Numbered from the stretch's first letter, positions 1 through 9,774 are shown. The stretch is DNA of 64,000 nucleotides from Actinomycetota bacterium (GCA_009726095.1 WLMZ01000004.1:1-64000), one strand, 5' to 3'. A program made the numbers and translations. The notes: generated by a model from the sequence alone, not told the origin.

Positions 1-804
1 GAAGGTGCCGATGACCTTCAGCCGGTTGTTCGCCTTGTTGACACCGTTGATCACGCCGAGTTCGATGAGGTCGATCAGGCCATCGGAGATCAGCTCGGTG
101 TGCACACCGAGGTCAACATGGCTGCCGAGTTGGGCGAGCACGCTGTTGGGGATGGCGCCGATGCCGGCCTGGATGGTGCACCCGTTGGGTATCCGCTCGG
201 CCACGAACGCCCCGATGCGTTCGTCCATCTCGTTCGGCTCGATGGGCGGCACCTCCAACAGCGGGTAGTCGGCATCGACCCACCCGAGCACCTGAGAGAT
301 GTGGATCTGGTTGCGACCGGTGGTGAACGGCATCCGCCGGTTCACCTCGACGAAGAACGGGGCGCGCCCGATGAAGCTGCTCGCATAGTCGGCGCTGACC
401 CCGAGCGAGAAGTTGCCGTGCCGGTCGGGCGGGGACACCGCAGCGATCACGAGCGGTTGCGCTGCACGACGACGAAGCACGTCGTACACCTCGGAGAAGT
501 GGTTCGGCACCAGATCCACGGTGCCTGCGAGAAAGCACGGTCGCGTGACATGGGAGAGGAAGTACGAGCGGTGCACCAGTCGGTCGCCGAAGGCCCGGTG
601 CATCATCGGCCGGTCGCGCAGGGCGTGCATCTGGTGCACCGTCACGCCCTGTAACTGCGCCTCGTGGCGCTCGACCGCATCGAGCAGGGTGACCGGTTCG
701 CCGTTGGCGATGGGCACGATCAGATCGGTGCCGGGGGCCACATGCTCGAGCAGCGCGTCGGCGCTGGCAGCATGACGGCTGCGGAGCAGGTCGGCAACGT
801 TCAC
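1..804 (-). CDS. acetyl-CoA hydrolase/transferase (4-hydroxybutyrate CoA-transferase-like), partial, runs off left edge
   Basis: Minus-strand frame open from GTG at 804 to the window edge: VNVADLLRSRHAASADALLEHVAPGTDLIVPIANGEP...IQAGIGAIPNSVLAQLGSHVDLGVHTELISDGLIDLIELGVINGVNK, typical CoA-transferase signatures (QAGIGAIPN, LGVHTELISDG). Not listed in the ORF track because it is cut by the edge. Confidence 0.85.
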   Translation of the reverse strand, partial: MNVADLLRSRHAASADALLEHVAPGTDLIVPIANGEPVTLLDAVERHEAQLQGVTVHQMHALRDRPMMHRAFGDRLVHRSYFLSHVTRPCFLAGTVDLVPNHFSEVYDVLRRRAAQPLVIAAVSPPDRHGNFSLGVSADYASSFIGRAPFFVEVNRRMPFTTGRNQIHISQVLGWVDADYPLLEVPPIEPNEMDERIGAFVAERIPNGCTIQAGIGAIPNSVLAQLGSHVDLGVHTELISDGLIDLIELGVINGVNKANNRLKVIGTF

Positions 805-811
805 GGCTCGA

Positions 812-2035
812 TCATGTCAGGCTGAGCACACCGAGCGCGACGATGCAGATCGAAATCGCAGCGATCGCCACGAGATAGCCGGCAGCGGCGCTGCGACTGG
901 CCACGTGATCGCCCATCACCTCGCGATCGCGCGAGATGCCGTACATGAAACCGAGCAGCGGAATGAGCAGCACCGCGTTGAGTACCTGGGTCAGGATCAG
1001 GATCGGGATCAACGGCGCCCCAGGCAGCAGCACCACGCCGGCGCTCACCACCGCAATGGCGGCGTAGGTGCCGTAGAACAACGGCGCCTCACGCGGACCG
1101 TCGTCGAGCGCGGTCTCGCGGCCGACGAACTCGCCGACCGAGTAGGCCGTGGACAGCGGCAGGATTGATGCGGCCAGGATCGCTGCTCCGATGAGCCCCA
1201 CCGCGAACAGATCGGCGGCGAGCCGGCCGGCCAACGGCTTCAACGCGAGCGCTGCATCGGCAGCGCTGTGGATGGACAGGCCGTCGCGGTGCAGCGTGGC
1301 GGCGCACGCCACCACCACGAAGAACCCGATCACGCCGGTGAGCACCGACCCGACGATGACGTCGATGCGCTCGAGGCGCAGGTCCTTCACCGTCAGGTGT
1401 TTGTCGGCCGCATACGACTGGATGAAGCTGAGTCCCCACGGCGCCAACGTGGTGCCCACCGTCGCCGTGGCCAGCAGCACCGCCGAGCGGGTCGTCGGCA
1501 GCGACGGCACCAGCGAACCATGCAGCGCCGCACTCCAATCGGGATGGGCCAGCACGCCGGACAGCACATACGTGACGAACACTGCGCTGACCCCCAGCAG
1601 CACGCGCTCCACGCGGTGGAAGCTGCCCCGAAGCACCAGGAACGACACGCCGGCGGCGGCGATCGGCACGCTGATGTAGCGGCTCACCCCGAACAGCTCG
1701 AAGCCGGCGGCGATACCGGCGAACTCGGCGCAGGTGGTGCCGGTGTTGGCCACGATCAGCATCGCCAGGGCGAACCCGCCGCGACGCACGCCGTAGGTCT
1801 CGCGGATCAGGCCGGCCAGGCCCTGGCCGGTGACGATGCCCATCCGAGCGCCCAGATCGTGGAACAAGGCGAGCGCCACCGTGGACAACAGCAGCACCCA
1901 GAGCAGCCGGTAGCCGTACTCGGCCCCCAACGACGAGTAGGTGGTGATACCCGCCGGATCGTCATCGGACAAACCCGCCAACAGTCCAGGCCCTGCGACC
2001 GCAGTCAGCAGCACCAACCGGCGTCGCAGATTCAC
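812..2035 (-). CDS. NRAMP family divalent metal transporter
   Basis: 407-aa ORF with multiple TM segments; GPGLLAGLSDDDPAGITTYSSLGAEYGY and VANTGTTCAEFAGIAAG are NRAMP-type motifs. Confidence 0.85.
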   Translation of the reverse strand: MNLRRRLVLLTAVAGPGLLAGLSDDDPAGITTYSSLGAEYGYRLLWVLLLSTVALALFHDLGARMGIVTGQGLAGLIRETYGVRRGGFALAMLIVANTGTTCAEFAGIAAGFELFGVSRYISVPIAAAGVSFLVLRGSFHRVERVLLGVSAVFVTYVLSGVLAHPDWSAALHGSLVPSLPTTRSAVLLATATVGTTLAPWGLSFIQSYAADKHLTVKDLRLERIDVIVGSVLTGVIGFFVVVACAATLHRDGLSIHSAADAALALKPLAGRLAADLFAVGLIGAAILAASILPLSTAYSVGEFVGRETALDDGPREAPLFYGTYAAIAVVSAGVVLLPGAPLIPILILTQVLNAVLLIPLLGFMYGISRDREVMGDHVASRSAAAGYLVAIAAISICIVALGVLSLT

Positions 2036-2934
2036 GACCCACCCCGGTGGCCCGTGTGGCCCCGGGGCACAGGACGCGACCGGCCGCGCCGCACGCCGGA
2101 GAACCGGCCCCGCCCGGGTTGGCTACGAGTGGCCTCGCGGTCGCCGCCGGCAACCCCGGCGTTGGCCCTGCGGAGCAGGTCGGCGCGGTCGGTGTCCATG
2201 CTCGCCAGAACCGCATCGCGATCCGTCGTCGGCAGCGCATGCAGCAAGCGGGTGCCGAGGTGTGGATGCGCCGCCGTCAGTGCGCCAGCCGCATCGATGG
2301 GATGAGCAACGCGCAGGATCTCCACGGCGTGCTGCACCGGTATGTGCGCCAGCACCGCCGCCAGCTGATCGGGATCGAGCCGCCGTACTGCTGCAGCGGT
2401 GGCGGCCAACTGCAGAGTGCGGGCACGCTGGGCGGTCAGGGTGAGATCGGCCCAATCGACCACCTCGCGAGGAATGCGGTTGGCCAGCCGGTGCAGGCCG
2501 AGCCGGCGCAACACCCCGGCCACGCCGACCTCCACCCCCACCATGTGATGCTCGTCGCCCACACGGGCCAACAGCACCTCACACACGCGTGCCACGCGCT
2601 TGCCGGCGAGGTCGATGATCTGGCAATCGAGGACGTCACGGTTCAGACGCAAGCGCGCCGTGGCCCAATCATCGGCGGCGGCCATGATGTCTGCACCTTC
2701 GACCAGGAGCAGGTCGCGGCCGCCGAGGTCGTCGAAGTCGCCGACCATGAACACGAAATCGACCGAGCGATGCCGACCGACACCGATGAGATCCACCCGG
2801 GGGTGCCCCTCGGTTGCCACCACCGTGACCTCCACGACCCGACCGAGGCGACGGCCATCGGCAGCACGTACCCATCGCCCGAGCAGGCTCGAGAGCTCGA
2901 GCAGCTCGATATCGCTGTCGTGCACGGAACGCAT
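2032..2934 (-). CDS. PRC-barrel / MgtE-N-like domain protein, overlaps the NRAMP gene start
   Basis: 300-aa ORF; N-terminal PRC-barrel-like repeats (RWVRAADGRRLGRVVEV, GKRVARVCEVLLARV) and C-terminal MgtE intracellular-domain-like helices (RRLDPDQLAAVLAHIPVQHAVEIL); 4-nt overlap with the downstream transporter. Confidence 0.65.
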   Translation of the reverse strand: MRSVHDSDIELLELSSLLGRWVRAADGRRLGRVVEVTVVATEGHPRVDLIGVGRHRSVDFVFMVGDFDDLGGRDLLLVEGADIMAAADDWATARLRLNRDVLDCQIIDLAGKRVARVCEVLLARVGDEHHMVGVEVGVAGVLRRLGLHRLANRIPREVVDWADLTLTAQRARTLQLAATAAAVRRLDPDQLAAVLAHIPVQHAVEILRVAHPIDAAGALTAAHPHLGTRLLHALPTTDRDAVLASMDTDRADLLRRANAGVAGGDREATRSQPGRGRFSGVRRGRSRPVPRGHTGHRGGS

Positions 2935-2946
2935 GACGGCGGCGGC

Positions 2947-3624
2947 CTACGCGCCGGTCAAGCGGCGGCGCAGCTCGACGACCACGGCAACGCCGACGAT
3001 GGCCTCGAGTTCCTCGGCGAGCGAGTCGATGACCATCCGATCGCCAACGAACGCCTCGGGTTCCTCGGTGCAGCACCACGCCATCGTGTCGCCGTCGGCA
3101 CCCCAGTCGGCACGCCGCCAACCACGCACCTCGGCCAGCTCGATGCCGTCGTCACGCATCTCCCAGTCCACCCGGATGGGCAGCTGCCAGCACACCGACG
3201 GCTTCCAATCGATGGGCGACTCATCAGCGGCCACCGCCGCGATGTGCAGCGCGCACCCCTCGCCCCCGGCAAAGCCCGGACGGTTGAGGAAGATGCACGC
3301 TCCATCGACGACGCGGGTGTTCGAGCAGGTGTCGTCGCTGAACACTCCACCGGCCAGGGCCTGGGCGTGGAACTGGAAGCGTTCGGGTTGCAGCGCCGCT
3401 GTGCTGGCGGCAACCAGGCGCGCTTCATCGTCGCCATCGATCTCGGCGCCGACCGAGCAGCACCCCTGGCCGAGTTGTTCAGCGCGTTGGGGCAGGATGC
3501 CCTGACAGCCGCGGCCCCAGATGCATGTCCAGTTCGATGTCAGGAACGCCCGCTCGAAGCGCCACACGGTGTCGCCATCGCTGATCTCTTCGATCTCGTT
3601 CGGACCATCGGGCGGGACGTGCAT
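2947..3624 (-). CDS. conserved hypothetical Cys-rich protein
   Basis: ORF 2947..3780; ATG at 3624 preceded by a GGGG-type RBS is a better start (MHVPPDGPNEIEEISDGDTVWRFERAFLTSNWTCIWGRGCQGILPQ...GQGCCSVGAEI). Confidence 0.6.
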   Translation of the reverse strand: MHVPPDGPNEIEEISDGDTVWRFERAFLTSNWTCIWGRGCQGILPQRAEQLGQGCCSVGAEIDGDDEARLVAASTAALQPERFQFHAQALAGGVFSDDTCSNTRVVDGACIFLNRPGFAGGEGCALHIAAVAADESPIDWKPSVCWQLPIRVDWEMRDDGIELAEVRGWRRADWGADGDTMAWCCTEEPEAFVGDRMVIDSLAEELEAIVGVAVVVELRRRLTGA

Positions 3625-3688
3625 CACACGCCCCAGATCAGCGTTTCGCACGACATGGCCATGCCCTGACTCTAGGGCGAAACCAACT

Positions 3689-5152
3689 TCAGCGCGAGCG
3701 TCCCGAACTCTGGCGACCCGAACCCTGACGGCCCGACCCCTGACGCGCACCACGGTGCGGGGCCGGCTGGCGGGGACCACGGGCGACGGGTTCGTCGTAG
3801 GTAACAGCGGCTGGCTTCACGTATGCAGCGGCCGGGCCCACGAGTGCCTCGAGCATGGCGTGGCCGGGGGCGACACGGGTGATGATCGGCTCGATGCGCG
3901 CGGCGCGGGCCAACGACTTCACGTCACCGACCTGCTCGGGGGTCATCAGCGTCACGACCACGCCCTCGGCTCCGGCGCGTGCCGTGCGACCCGAACGGTG
4001 CAGGTACGCCTTGTGCTCGGCCGGCGGATCGACATGCACCACCAGGGCGATGTCGTCGACATGGATACCACGGGCAGCGATGTCGGTGGCCACGAGCACG
4101 CGTGTGGTGCCGGCGGAGAACGATTCGAGGTTGCGTTCGCGGGCGTTCTGCGACAGGTTGCCGTGCATCTCTACCGCGGGGATACCAGCGGCGGTCAGCT
4201 GCTTGGCCAGCTTCTTCGCGCCGTGCTTGGTGCGGGTGAACAGCAGCGAGCGATCCTCGCCCTGGGCGAGCTCGCGGATGACAGTGGGCTTGTCGGCGGC
4301 GCTGACAGCAAACACATGGTGCGTCATGGTGGACACCGGTGCGACCTCGGGGTCGACCGAGTGCACGATGGGGTTGGTGAGGTAACGACGCACGAGCACG
4401 TCGATGCCGTTGTCCAGCGTGGCGGAGAACAACAGGCGCTGCCCTTCCTGCGGGGTGAGGTCCATCAGGCGCTTCACTGCTGGCAGGAAGCCGAGGTCGG
4501 CCATGTGGTCGGCCTCGTCGAGCACGGTCACCTCGACCTGGTCGAGACGACAGTGGCGCTGGGCGATGAGATCCTCGAGACGGCCGGGGCAGGCAACGAG
4601 GATGTCGACGCCGAGGCGCAGCGCCGTGACCTGGGGTCCCTGACCGACGCCACCGAACACGGTGGTGACCTTCAGCGACATCGCGTTGGCGATTGGTAGC
4701 AGGGTCTCGGCCACCTGATTGGCGAGCTCGCGGGTGGGCACCAGAATGAGCGCACGGGGGCGCTTGGTCTCGCGGCGGCCGCCCGATGTGGCCAAGCGCA
4801 CCACGGTGGGGATGGCGAAGGCGATGGTCTTGCCGCTGCCGGTCTTGCCCCGGCCGAGCACGTCGCGCCCGGCCAGCGAATCGGGCAGGGTGGCGGTCTG
4901 GATGGGGAACGGTGCGGTCACGCCGAGGCGGGCCAGGGCGTTCACGATGGGCGCCGGCACATCAAGCACAGTGAAGTCAGCAGCATCTGGCACCGGCGCA
5001 GTGGAGGGCGAGAGATCGACCGAGCCGGTCGCTGGCTGCGCCGATGCGCCGGGGGTCGATGGGCGACCGGATGCACCGGACGCGTTGTCGCGCGGTCCGC
5101 GACGACGGGGATTGCGACGCGACGCGCCGGATGAGGGGGTGTTGGTGGTCAT
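3689..5152 (-). CDS. DEAD/DEAH-box RNA helicase
   Basis: 487-aa ORF with Q motif, GKTGSGKT, PTRELA, DEAD, SAT, HRSGRTARAG motifs; basic Gly/Arg-rich C-tail. Confidence 0.95.
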   Translation of the reverse strand: MTTNTPSSGASRRNPRRRGPRDNASGASGRPSTPGASAQPATGSVDLSPSTAPVPDAADFTVLDVPAPIVNALARLGVTAPFPIQTATLPDSLAGRDVLGRGKTGSGKTIAFAIPTVVRLATSGGRRETKRPRALILVPTRELANQVAETLLPIANAMSLKVTTVFGGVGQGPQVTALRLGVDILVACPGRLEDLIAQRHCRLDQVEVTVLDEADHMADLGFLPAVKRLMDLTPQEGQRLLFSATLDNGIDVLVRRYLTNPIVHSVDPEVAPVSTMTHHVFAVSAADKPTVIRELAQGEDRSLLFTRTKHGAKKLAKQLTAAGIPAVEMHGNLSQNARERNLESFSAGTTRVLVATDIAARGIHVDDIALVVHVDPPAEHKAYLHRSGRTARAGAEGVVVTLMTPEQVGDVKSLARAARIEPIITRVAPGHAMLEALVGPAAAYVKPAAVTYDEPVARGPRQPAPHRGARQGSGRQGSGRQSSGRSR

Positions 5153-5334
5153 GGATTTCCTTCCAGTTCGGTTGGCCGTTGATGCATGGCTGTCCGCTCA
5201 ATGGAACAAAATCGTGCGCTGGGGGGCGCTGCACTCGACCGCAAGCTGCCGGGATCGGCAACGAAGCACTGTCGATGCTAGCGGAAAAGCGTCGAGAGTG
5301 GGCGGTTGCCCGGCTGGGGCCTAGTCTCCAACGG

Positions 5335-6462
5335 ATGCGTTGGGACCGATTGACACTGGGCATCGGTCTCGGATACACGTTGCTGGCATGGAGCCTCAGC
5401 TACGGCACCGTGCTGCCGCAGCTCCGTGACGACCTGCACCTGTCGGCAAGTCTGGCATCGCTCCATGGCTCGATGTTCGGCTTCTGCCTGCTGATCATGG
5501 CCCTGTTCGGCAGTCGCATCTTGGCCCGGATGCCCAACCGGCTGTCACTGGGCTGCAGCGTCACCGGCATGGTGAGTGGTGGCGTCCTGTTCGGGTTCGG
5601 ACACTCACCCGTACTCACGCTGACCGGCGCAGGCATCGCCGGTGCAGGGGCGGCGCTGATGGTCATCGTGGTGCCCGCCGTCGTGTTCGCCCATCAACCG
5701 CAGGCCCCCACGCACGCCATGTCCACCCTCAACGCGTTCCCGATGATCTCGTCCACGTTGCTGCCGCTCGCCGTCAGCGCCGCCGCCGCCGCGACGATCA
5801 GTTGGCGCGTCGCCTATGTGGCCCCACTGCTGCTCATCGGCACAGCCATCGCCGTGATTGCCGGCCGATCCCCGGTGCCCGGCACCGCAGTGCCCGAGCC
5901 CGCTCGATTGCGCGAGGTCGCGAGCGTGGCGCACATCAGACGGCGCTGGCTGGTGCTGGTGTTCGGTGTGATGGTCGAGATCGGCACGGTCACGTGGGCA
6001 TCATCGATCATGCACGATCTGGGCCATGCGTCGAAGGGTTCTGCAGCGTCGCTCACCATCGGCTTCTTCGTCGGCATGTTTGCTGGCCGACTCGCACTCA
6101 GCCGACTGCTCGAACGCATCGACGAGCAGCTGCTGCTCATACTCTCCTTCGTCGGCTCGCTCGGGTTCCTCGCCCCGTTCCTCATCGGCCCGGGACTGGC
6201 CGTGCGCATCATCGGGCTCACCGGTCTGGGCATCTCCCTGTCGCCGGTCTACCCACTGTCGGTGACGCGTATCTTCGAGCTGCACGACGACACCAACGCG
6301 CTCGGCCGCGTCGCCGCCCTCGCCTCGGGCGCCGGGGTCACGTTCGGACCGCTGCTGCTCGGCGTACTGTCAGACATGGCCGGCCTCGCCTGGGCAACGG
6401 TGGTGTTGCCCGTCTTCGCCATCGGCGGGCTGATCACCCTGGGGCGGCCACAATCAGCCTGA
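5335..6462 (+). CDS. MFS transporter
   Basis: ORF with about 12 hydrophobic segments; start taken at ATG 5335 (MRWDRLTLGIGLGYTLLAWSLSYG). Confidence 0.8.
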   Translation: MRWDRLTLGIGLGYTLLAWSLSYGTVLPQLRDDLHLSASLASLHGSMFGFCLLIMALFGSRILARMPNRLSLGCSVTGMVSGGVLFGFGHSPVLTLTGAGIAGAGAALMVIVVPAVVFAHQPQAPTHAMSTLNAFPMISSTLLPLAVSAAAAATISWRVAYVAPLLLIGTAIAVIAGRSPVPGTAVPEPARLREVASVAHIRRRWLVLVFGVMVEIGTVTWASSIMHDLGHASKGSAASLTIGFFVGMFAGRLALSRLLERIDEQLLLILSFVGSLGFLAPFLIGPGLAVRIIGLTGLGISLSPVYPLSVTRIFELHDDTNALGRVAALASGAGVTFGPLLLGVLSDMAGLAWATVVLPVFAIGGLITLGRPQSA

Positions 6463-6520
6463 CGGCGGTTGTCTACCATGATGTCGAGGCGCGCACCGCG
6501 CCGCTCGAACGGGGGCTTGC

Positions 6521-7327
6521 ATGACACGATTACGAGATCGGGTAGCGGTCATCACCGGCGCCGGTGACGGCATCGGGTACGGCATCGCGCGGCGCTTCGC
6601 CGCCGAGGGGGCGAACGTGCTCGTGGCCGATCTGAACGCCGAAGCGGGCGAACGGGTGGCGGCCGAACTACGCGACGAGTTCGGCATCGACGCCATCGAC
6701 CAGCCCACTGATGTGTCCGACAAGGCACAGGTCATCGCGATGATCGAGGCCGCCCGCGCCCAGTGGGGCACGGTCGACATCCTCGTCAACAACGCATGGG
6801 GCGGCGGCTCGTTGAGCCGGGTCGAGTTCAAACGCGATGTCAACTATGAGCGCGGCTTCGGGGTCGGCTTCTACGGACCGATGTGGGCCATGCAGGCCGT
6901 CTTCCCGCTGATGAAGGCGCAGGGTCGCGGCAACATCATCAACATGTGCTCGCTCAACGGCGTGAACGCACACATCGGTACGGCCGAGTACAACGTGGCC
7001 AAAGAGGCGCTGCGCACGCTCTCGCGTACCTCGGCGCGCGAATGGGCACCGCATGGCATCGTCGTCAACGTCATCTGCCCAGCGGCCAAGAGCGCAGCGT
7101 TCCGCGCCGTTGCTGCGCGCAACCCCGAGCTCGTCGCCACTGCCGATTCCGCCAACCCGATGGGCTACCTCGGCGACCCCGAACGCGACATCGCGCCGGT
7201 GGCCGTGTTCCTGGCCAGCGACGACGCCCACTATCTCACCGGCAATACGCTGTTCGTCGACGGCGGCAGCCACATCAACGGCGCCCACTGGGTGCCCCAT
7301 CTGCCCGACCACCCAGGAGCACCATGA
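6521..7327 (+). CDS. SDR family oxidoreductase
   Basis: 268 aa; VAVITGAGDGIGYGIARRFAAEGANVLVADL, NNAW, YNVAKEAL motifs. Confidence 0.9.
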   Translation: MTRLRDRVAVITGAGDGIGYGIARRFAAEGANVLVADLNAEAGERVAAELRDEFGIDAIDQPTDVSDKAQVIAMIEAARAQWGTVDILVNNAWGGGSLSRVEFKRDVNYERGFGVGFYGPMWAMQAVFPLMKAQGRGNIINMCSLNGVNAHIGTAEYNVAKEALRTLSRTSAREWAPHGIVVNVICPAAKSAAFRAVAARNPELVATADSANPMGYLGDPERDIAPVAVFLASDDAHYLTGNTLFVDGGSHINGAHWVPHLPDHPGAP

Positions 7328-7815
7328 ACGACCGCACCGCCCTCACCGCCGAACGCGACCGCATCCGCACCGCGCATCTCGTCCCGCGCGACCAGCGCCC
7401 GGCGTCGTCCGCTCGCGGCGTGCACCACGTCGCACTGCTGTGCGCCGACGTCGAACGCACCGTCCGCTTCTATCAGGACCTGCTCGAGTTCCCGCTCACC
7501 GACATGTTCGAGAACCGCGACTACCAGGGCTCGACGCACTTCTTCTTCGACATCGGCAACGGCAACGGGCTCGCCTTCTTCGACCTCCCCGGCCTGGACC
7601 TCGGCCCCTACGCCGAGGTGCTCGGCGGCCTGCACCACCTGGCGATCTCGGTGGAACCGGCACGCTGGACGCACCTCAAGGGCAAGCTCGACACCGCCGG
7701 CATCGAGTACGCGCACATCGATGGATCGTCCATCTACTTCCGCGATCCCGATGGCGTGCGCCTGGAATTGATCAGCGACCCACTCGGCGAGATGTACGGC
7801 AACATCGTCCTGTAG
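7324..7815 (+). CDS. VOC family (glyoxalase/dioxygenase-like) protein
   Basis: ATGA overlap with the upstream SDR; GVHHVALLCADVERTVRFYQDLLEFPL ... YFRDPDGVRLELI. Confidence 0.85.
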   Translation: MNDRTALTAERDRIRTAHLVPRDQRPASSARGVHHVALLCADVERTVRFYQDLLEFPLTDMFENRDYQGSTHFFFDIGNGNGLAFFDLPGLDLGPYAEVLGGLHHLAISVEPARWTHLKGKLDTAGIEYAHIDGSSIYFRDPDGVRLELISDPLGEMYGNIVL

Positions 7816-8060
7816 ACAGCGTCAGCAGCGAGGGGTGAGACCCACGCCAAGGCGGACCAGCGGTCACGTTGCCGGGTACCCCACCGTTGTCCAGGTGTCG
7901 GCGGCCGATTCGCACGGGGATGGTCACCCCACCCCACCCTGAAATCCGAAGAGTCTGCAAACCCACCGCGCCCTTTCCACCCTCAGTCTTGGACCAACTC
8001 AGGCAGTTGACCGAACGTCGAGGTCGGATACCCCTTCTGGGTACAGAACGCCGGCTCAGG

Positions 8061-8109
8061 GCGTTCCGGCAGTTGGGATGAGCCCTGTAGGGCACGGATC
8101 TACTGCCAG
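8061..8109 (-). repeat. 49-nt hairpin repeat, copy 1
   Basis: Reverse complement CTGGCAGTAGATCCGTGCCCTACAGGGCTCATCCCAACTGCCGGAACGC aligns without gaps to 41995..42043. Confidence 0.75.
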
Positions 8110-8301
8110 TCCGACCATGGCCGACGAACGCGTACAGCACGGCGGCGGAGCCAGCGCGACGTGCACCCAACCGGCGCCATCATGACGGTGCTTCAACAGA
8201 CCTGCCAGCTGGGTGATCGCGAACACGAAAACGAGATCGAAGAACAGCTCGACATAGCTCGTGCGCTTCCCGTCGTGCGCCGCGACCACCTCCACGCTCA
8301 C
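8110..8301 (-). pseudogene. truncated low-temperature-requirement A (LtrA)-like gene, N-terminal remnant
   Basis: GTG start overlaps the stop of the PLP gene (GTGA); VSVEVVAAHDGKRTSYVELFFDLVFVFAITQLAGLLKHRHDGAGWVHVAL matches the LtrA N-terminal motif, then the frame degrades and homology ends at the 49-nt repeat at 8061..8109. Confidence 0.65.
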
Positions 8302-9686
8302 CGGGGCGGCAGGCCCTGGTGCTGGTCGAGCATGTCGCCCATGATCCCGCGGATGAAATCGTCGGCCTGCTCGCTCCAACCGCCCGAGACACCGCCGTAG
8401 ATACCGCTGCTCTTGGCCGGCTTGTCAGCGTTGGCAACGGCGTATTCGACCGCCGTGGCGAGATCGGCCACCCATGCCTCGACCACGCCGGGCTGAGTCT
8501 GCGGGCGGGTCACCGCCAAATGGATCGCGTTGGGGTACTGCAACCCGTTCATCCGCCAGCCACTGCGCCGCAGCGAATCGTTGACGTGGTAGATGTCGAA
8601 GCGATCCGAGGTGAAGGCGAACAGGTAGGTGGGGTCACCGATCATCTGCAGCTCGGGGTGGCTCCGCACGGCATCTTGCATCGCCGCAGCTGTGGCGAAG
8701 ATCTCCCGTGCGTAGCGCAGGTAACCAGAGCGGCCCATGGCGACCATGCCCGCCCACGTGGATGCGAGCAACCCGCTGGACCGTGACCCATCGATGCCGG
8801 GCGAGCAGTACTTGCCGCCGCTCCACTGGGTCTGGAAGAAGTACTGGCCGTTGCGCAGCGCCCGCTCGCGAAACAGCAGCAGCGATGTGCCCTTCAACCC
8901 GTAGCCGTACTTGTGTGTGTCGGCGGAGATGGTGGTGACGCCGGGAACGCGGAAGTCGAATGCCGGCACGGGATATCCGAGCTGCTCACCGAACGGCAGG
9001 ATGAACCCACCGAGGCAACCGTCGACATGCAGGCCCACACCGTGGGCAAGCGCGATCTGGCCAAGCTCGGCAATGGGATCGATGGTGCCGTATCCGTAGT
9101 TCGACGCCGAGCCCATCATCGCGATGGTCTGGTCGTCGATCAGCGCTTCCATCGCGGCCACATCGACCTGCGCCGTCAGCGGGTCGATGGGGGCAACGCG
9201 CAGTTCCACGCCCAGCAGGTGACACGCCTTGTCGAACGCCGGGTGGCCGGTCTCGGGCTTGATGAAGTTCGGCCGCGTGACCCCGCGCGCGGCGACGGCC
9301 TGTTCGCGATACGCAAGCACGGCGTGCAGGATGCTGCCGCTGCCGCCGCTGGTGATCATGCCCACGGGATCGCCACCCGGGATGGCCGTGGCGTTGAACA
9401 GGTCGAGCCCCATGGCGATGATCTCACCCTCGAACCGGGTGGCGCTGGGGCACACGTCGCGCTGCAGCGCGTTCATGTGGCCGTAGAGACCGAACGCCTC
9501 ACCCATGAACGCGTAGTGCTCCATGTCGCCGCAGTAGAACGACCCACTGGCCTTGCCGGTGCGCCAGAACGAGTCCTCCTCGGTGGCCATCTCGCGTAGC
9601 TCGGCGAGCACGGTCTCGCGGTCGCGCCCCTCATCGGGCATGCCACGCAGGACGGGATAACGATCGGCATAGGGGTAGCTGCTCAT
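8298..9686 (-). CDS. PLP-dependent sphingosine-1-phosphate lyase-like / group II decarboxylase family
   Basis: 462 aa from ATG 9686 (MSSYPYADRYPVLRG); HVDGCLGGFILPF, DFRVPGVTTISADTHKYGYGLKGTSLLLFR, GGKYCSPGIDGSRSSG match the S1P-lyase signature. Confidence 0.85.
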   Translation of the reverse strand: MSSYPYADRYPVLRGMPDEGRDRETVLAELREMATEEDSFWRTGKASGSFYCGDMEHYAFMGEAFGLYGHMNALQRDVCPSATRFEGEIIAMGLDLFNATAIPGGDPVGMITSGGSGSILHAVLAYREQAVAARGVTRPNFIKPETGHPAFDKACHLLGVELRVAPIDPLTAQVDVAAMEALIDDQTIAMMGSASNYGYGTIDPIAELGQIALAHGVGLHVDGCLGGFILPFGEQLGYPVPAFDFRVPGVTTISADTHKYGYGLKGTSLLLFRERALRNGQYFFQTQWSGGKYCSPGIDGSRSSGLLASTWAGMVAMGRSGYLRYAREIFATAAAMQDAVRSHPELQMIGDPTYLFAFTSDRFDIYHVNDSLRRSGWRMNGLQYPNAIHLAVTRPQTQPGVVEAWVADLATAVEYAVANADKPAKSSGIYGGVSGGWSEQADDFIRGIMGDMLDQHQGLPPR

Positions 9687-9774
9687 GGGAGCGAGCTTGG
9701 CACATGTGGCACCGGCCGTCATTGCGCTGCACTGCCGGTCACACCAGAACACGGGCGTACGCGAGAATGCCCCC

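Noticed and set aside
6488-6502. GGCGCG-CAC-CGCGCC dyad before the SDR at 6521
   Set aside because: Short pure-GC dyads are common in this composition; not strong enough as an operator.
7772-8170. 132-aa minus ORF in the ltrA remnant region
   Set aside because: No recognisable family; crosses repeat copy 1; consistent with frameshifted debris.
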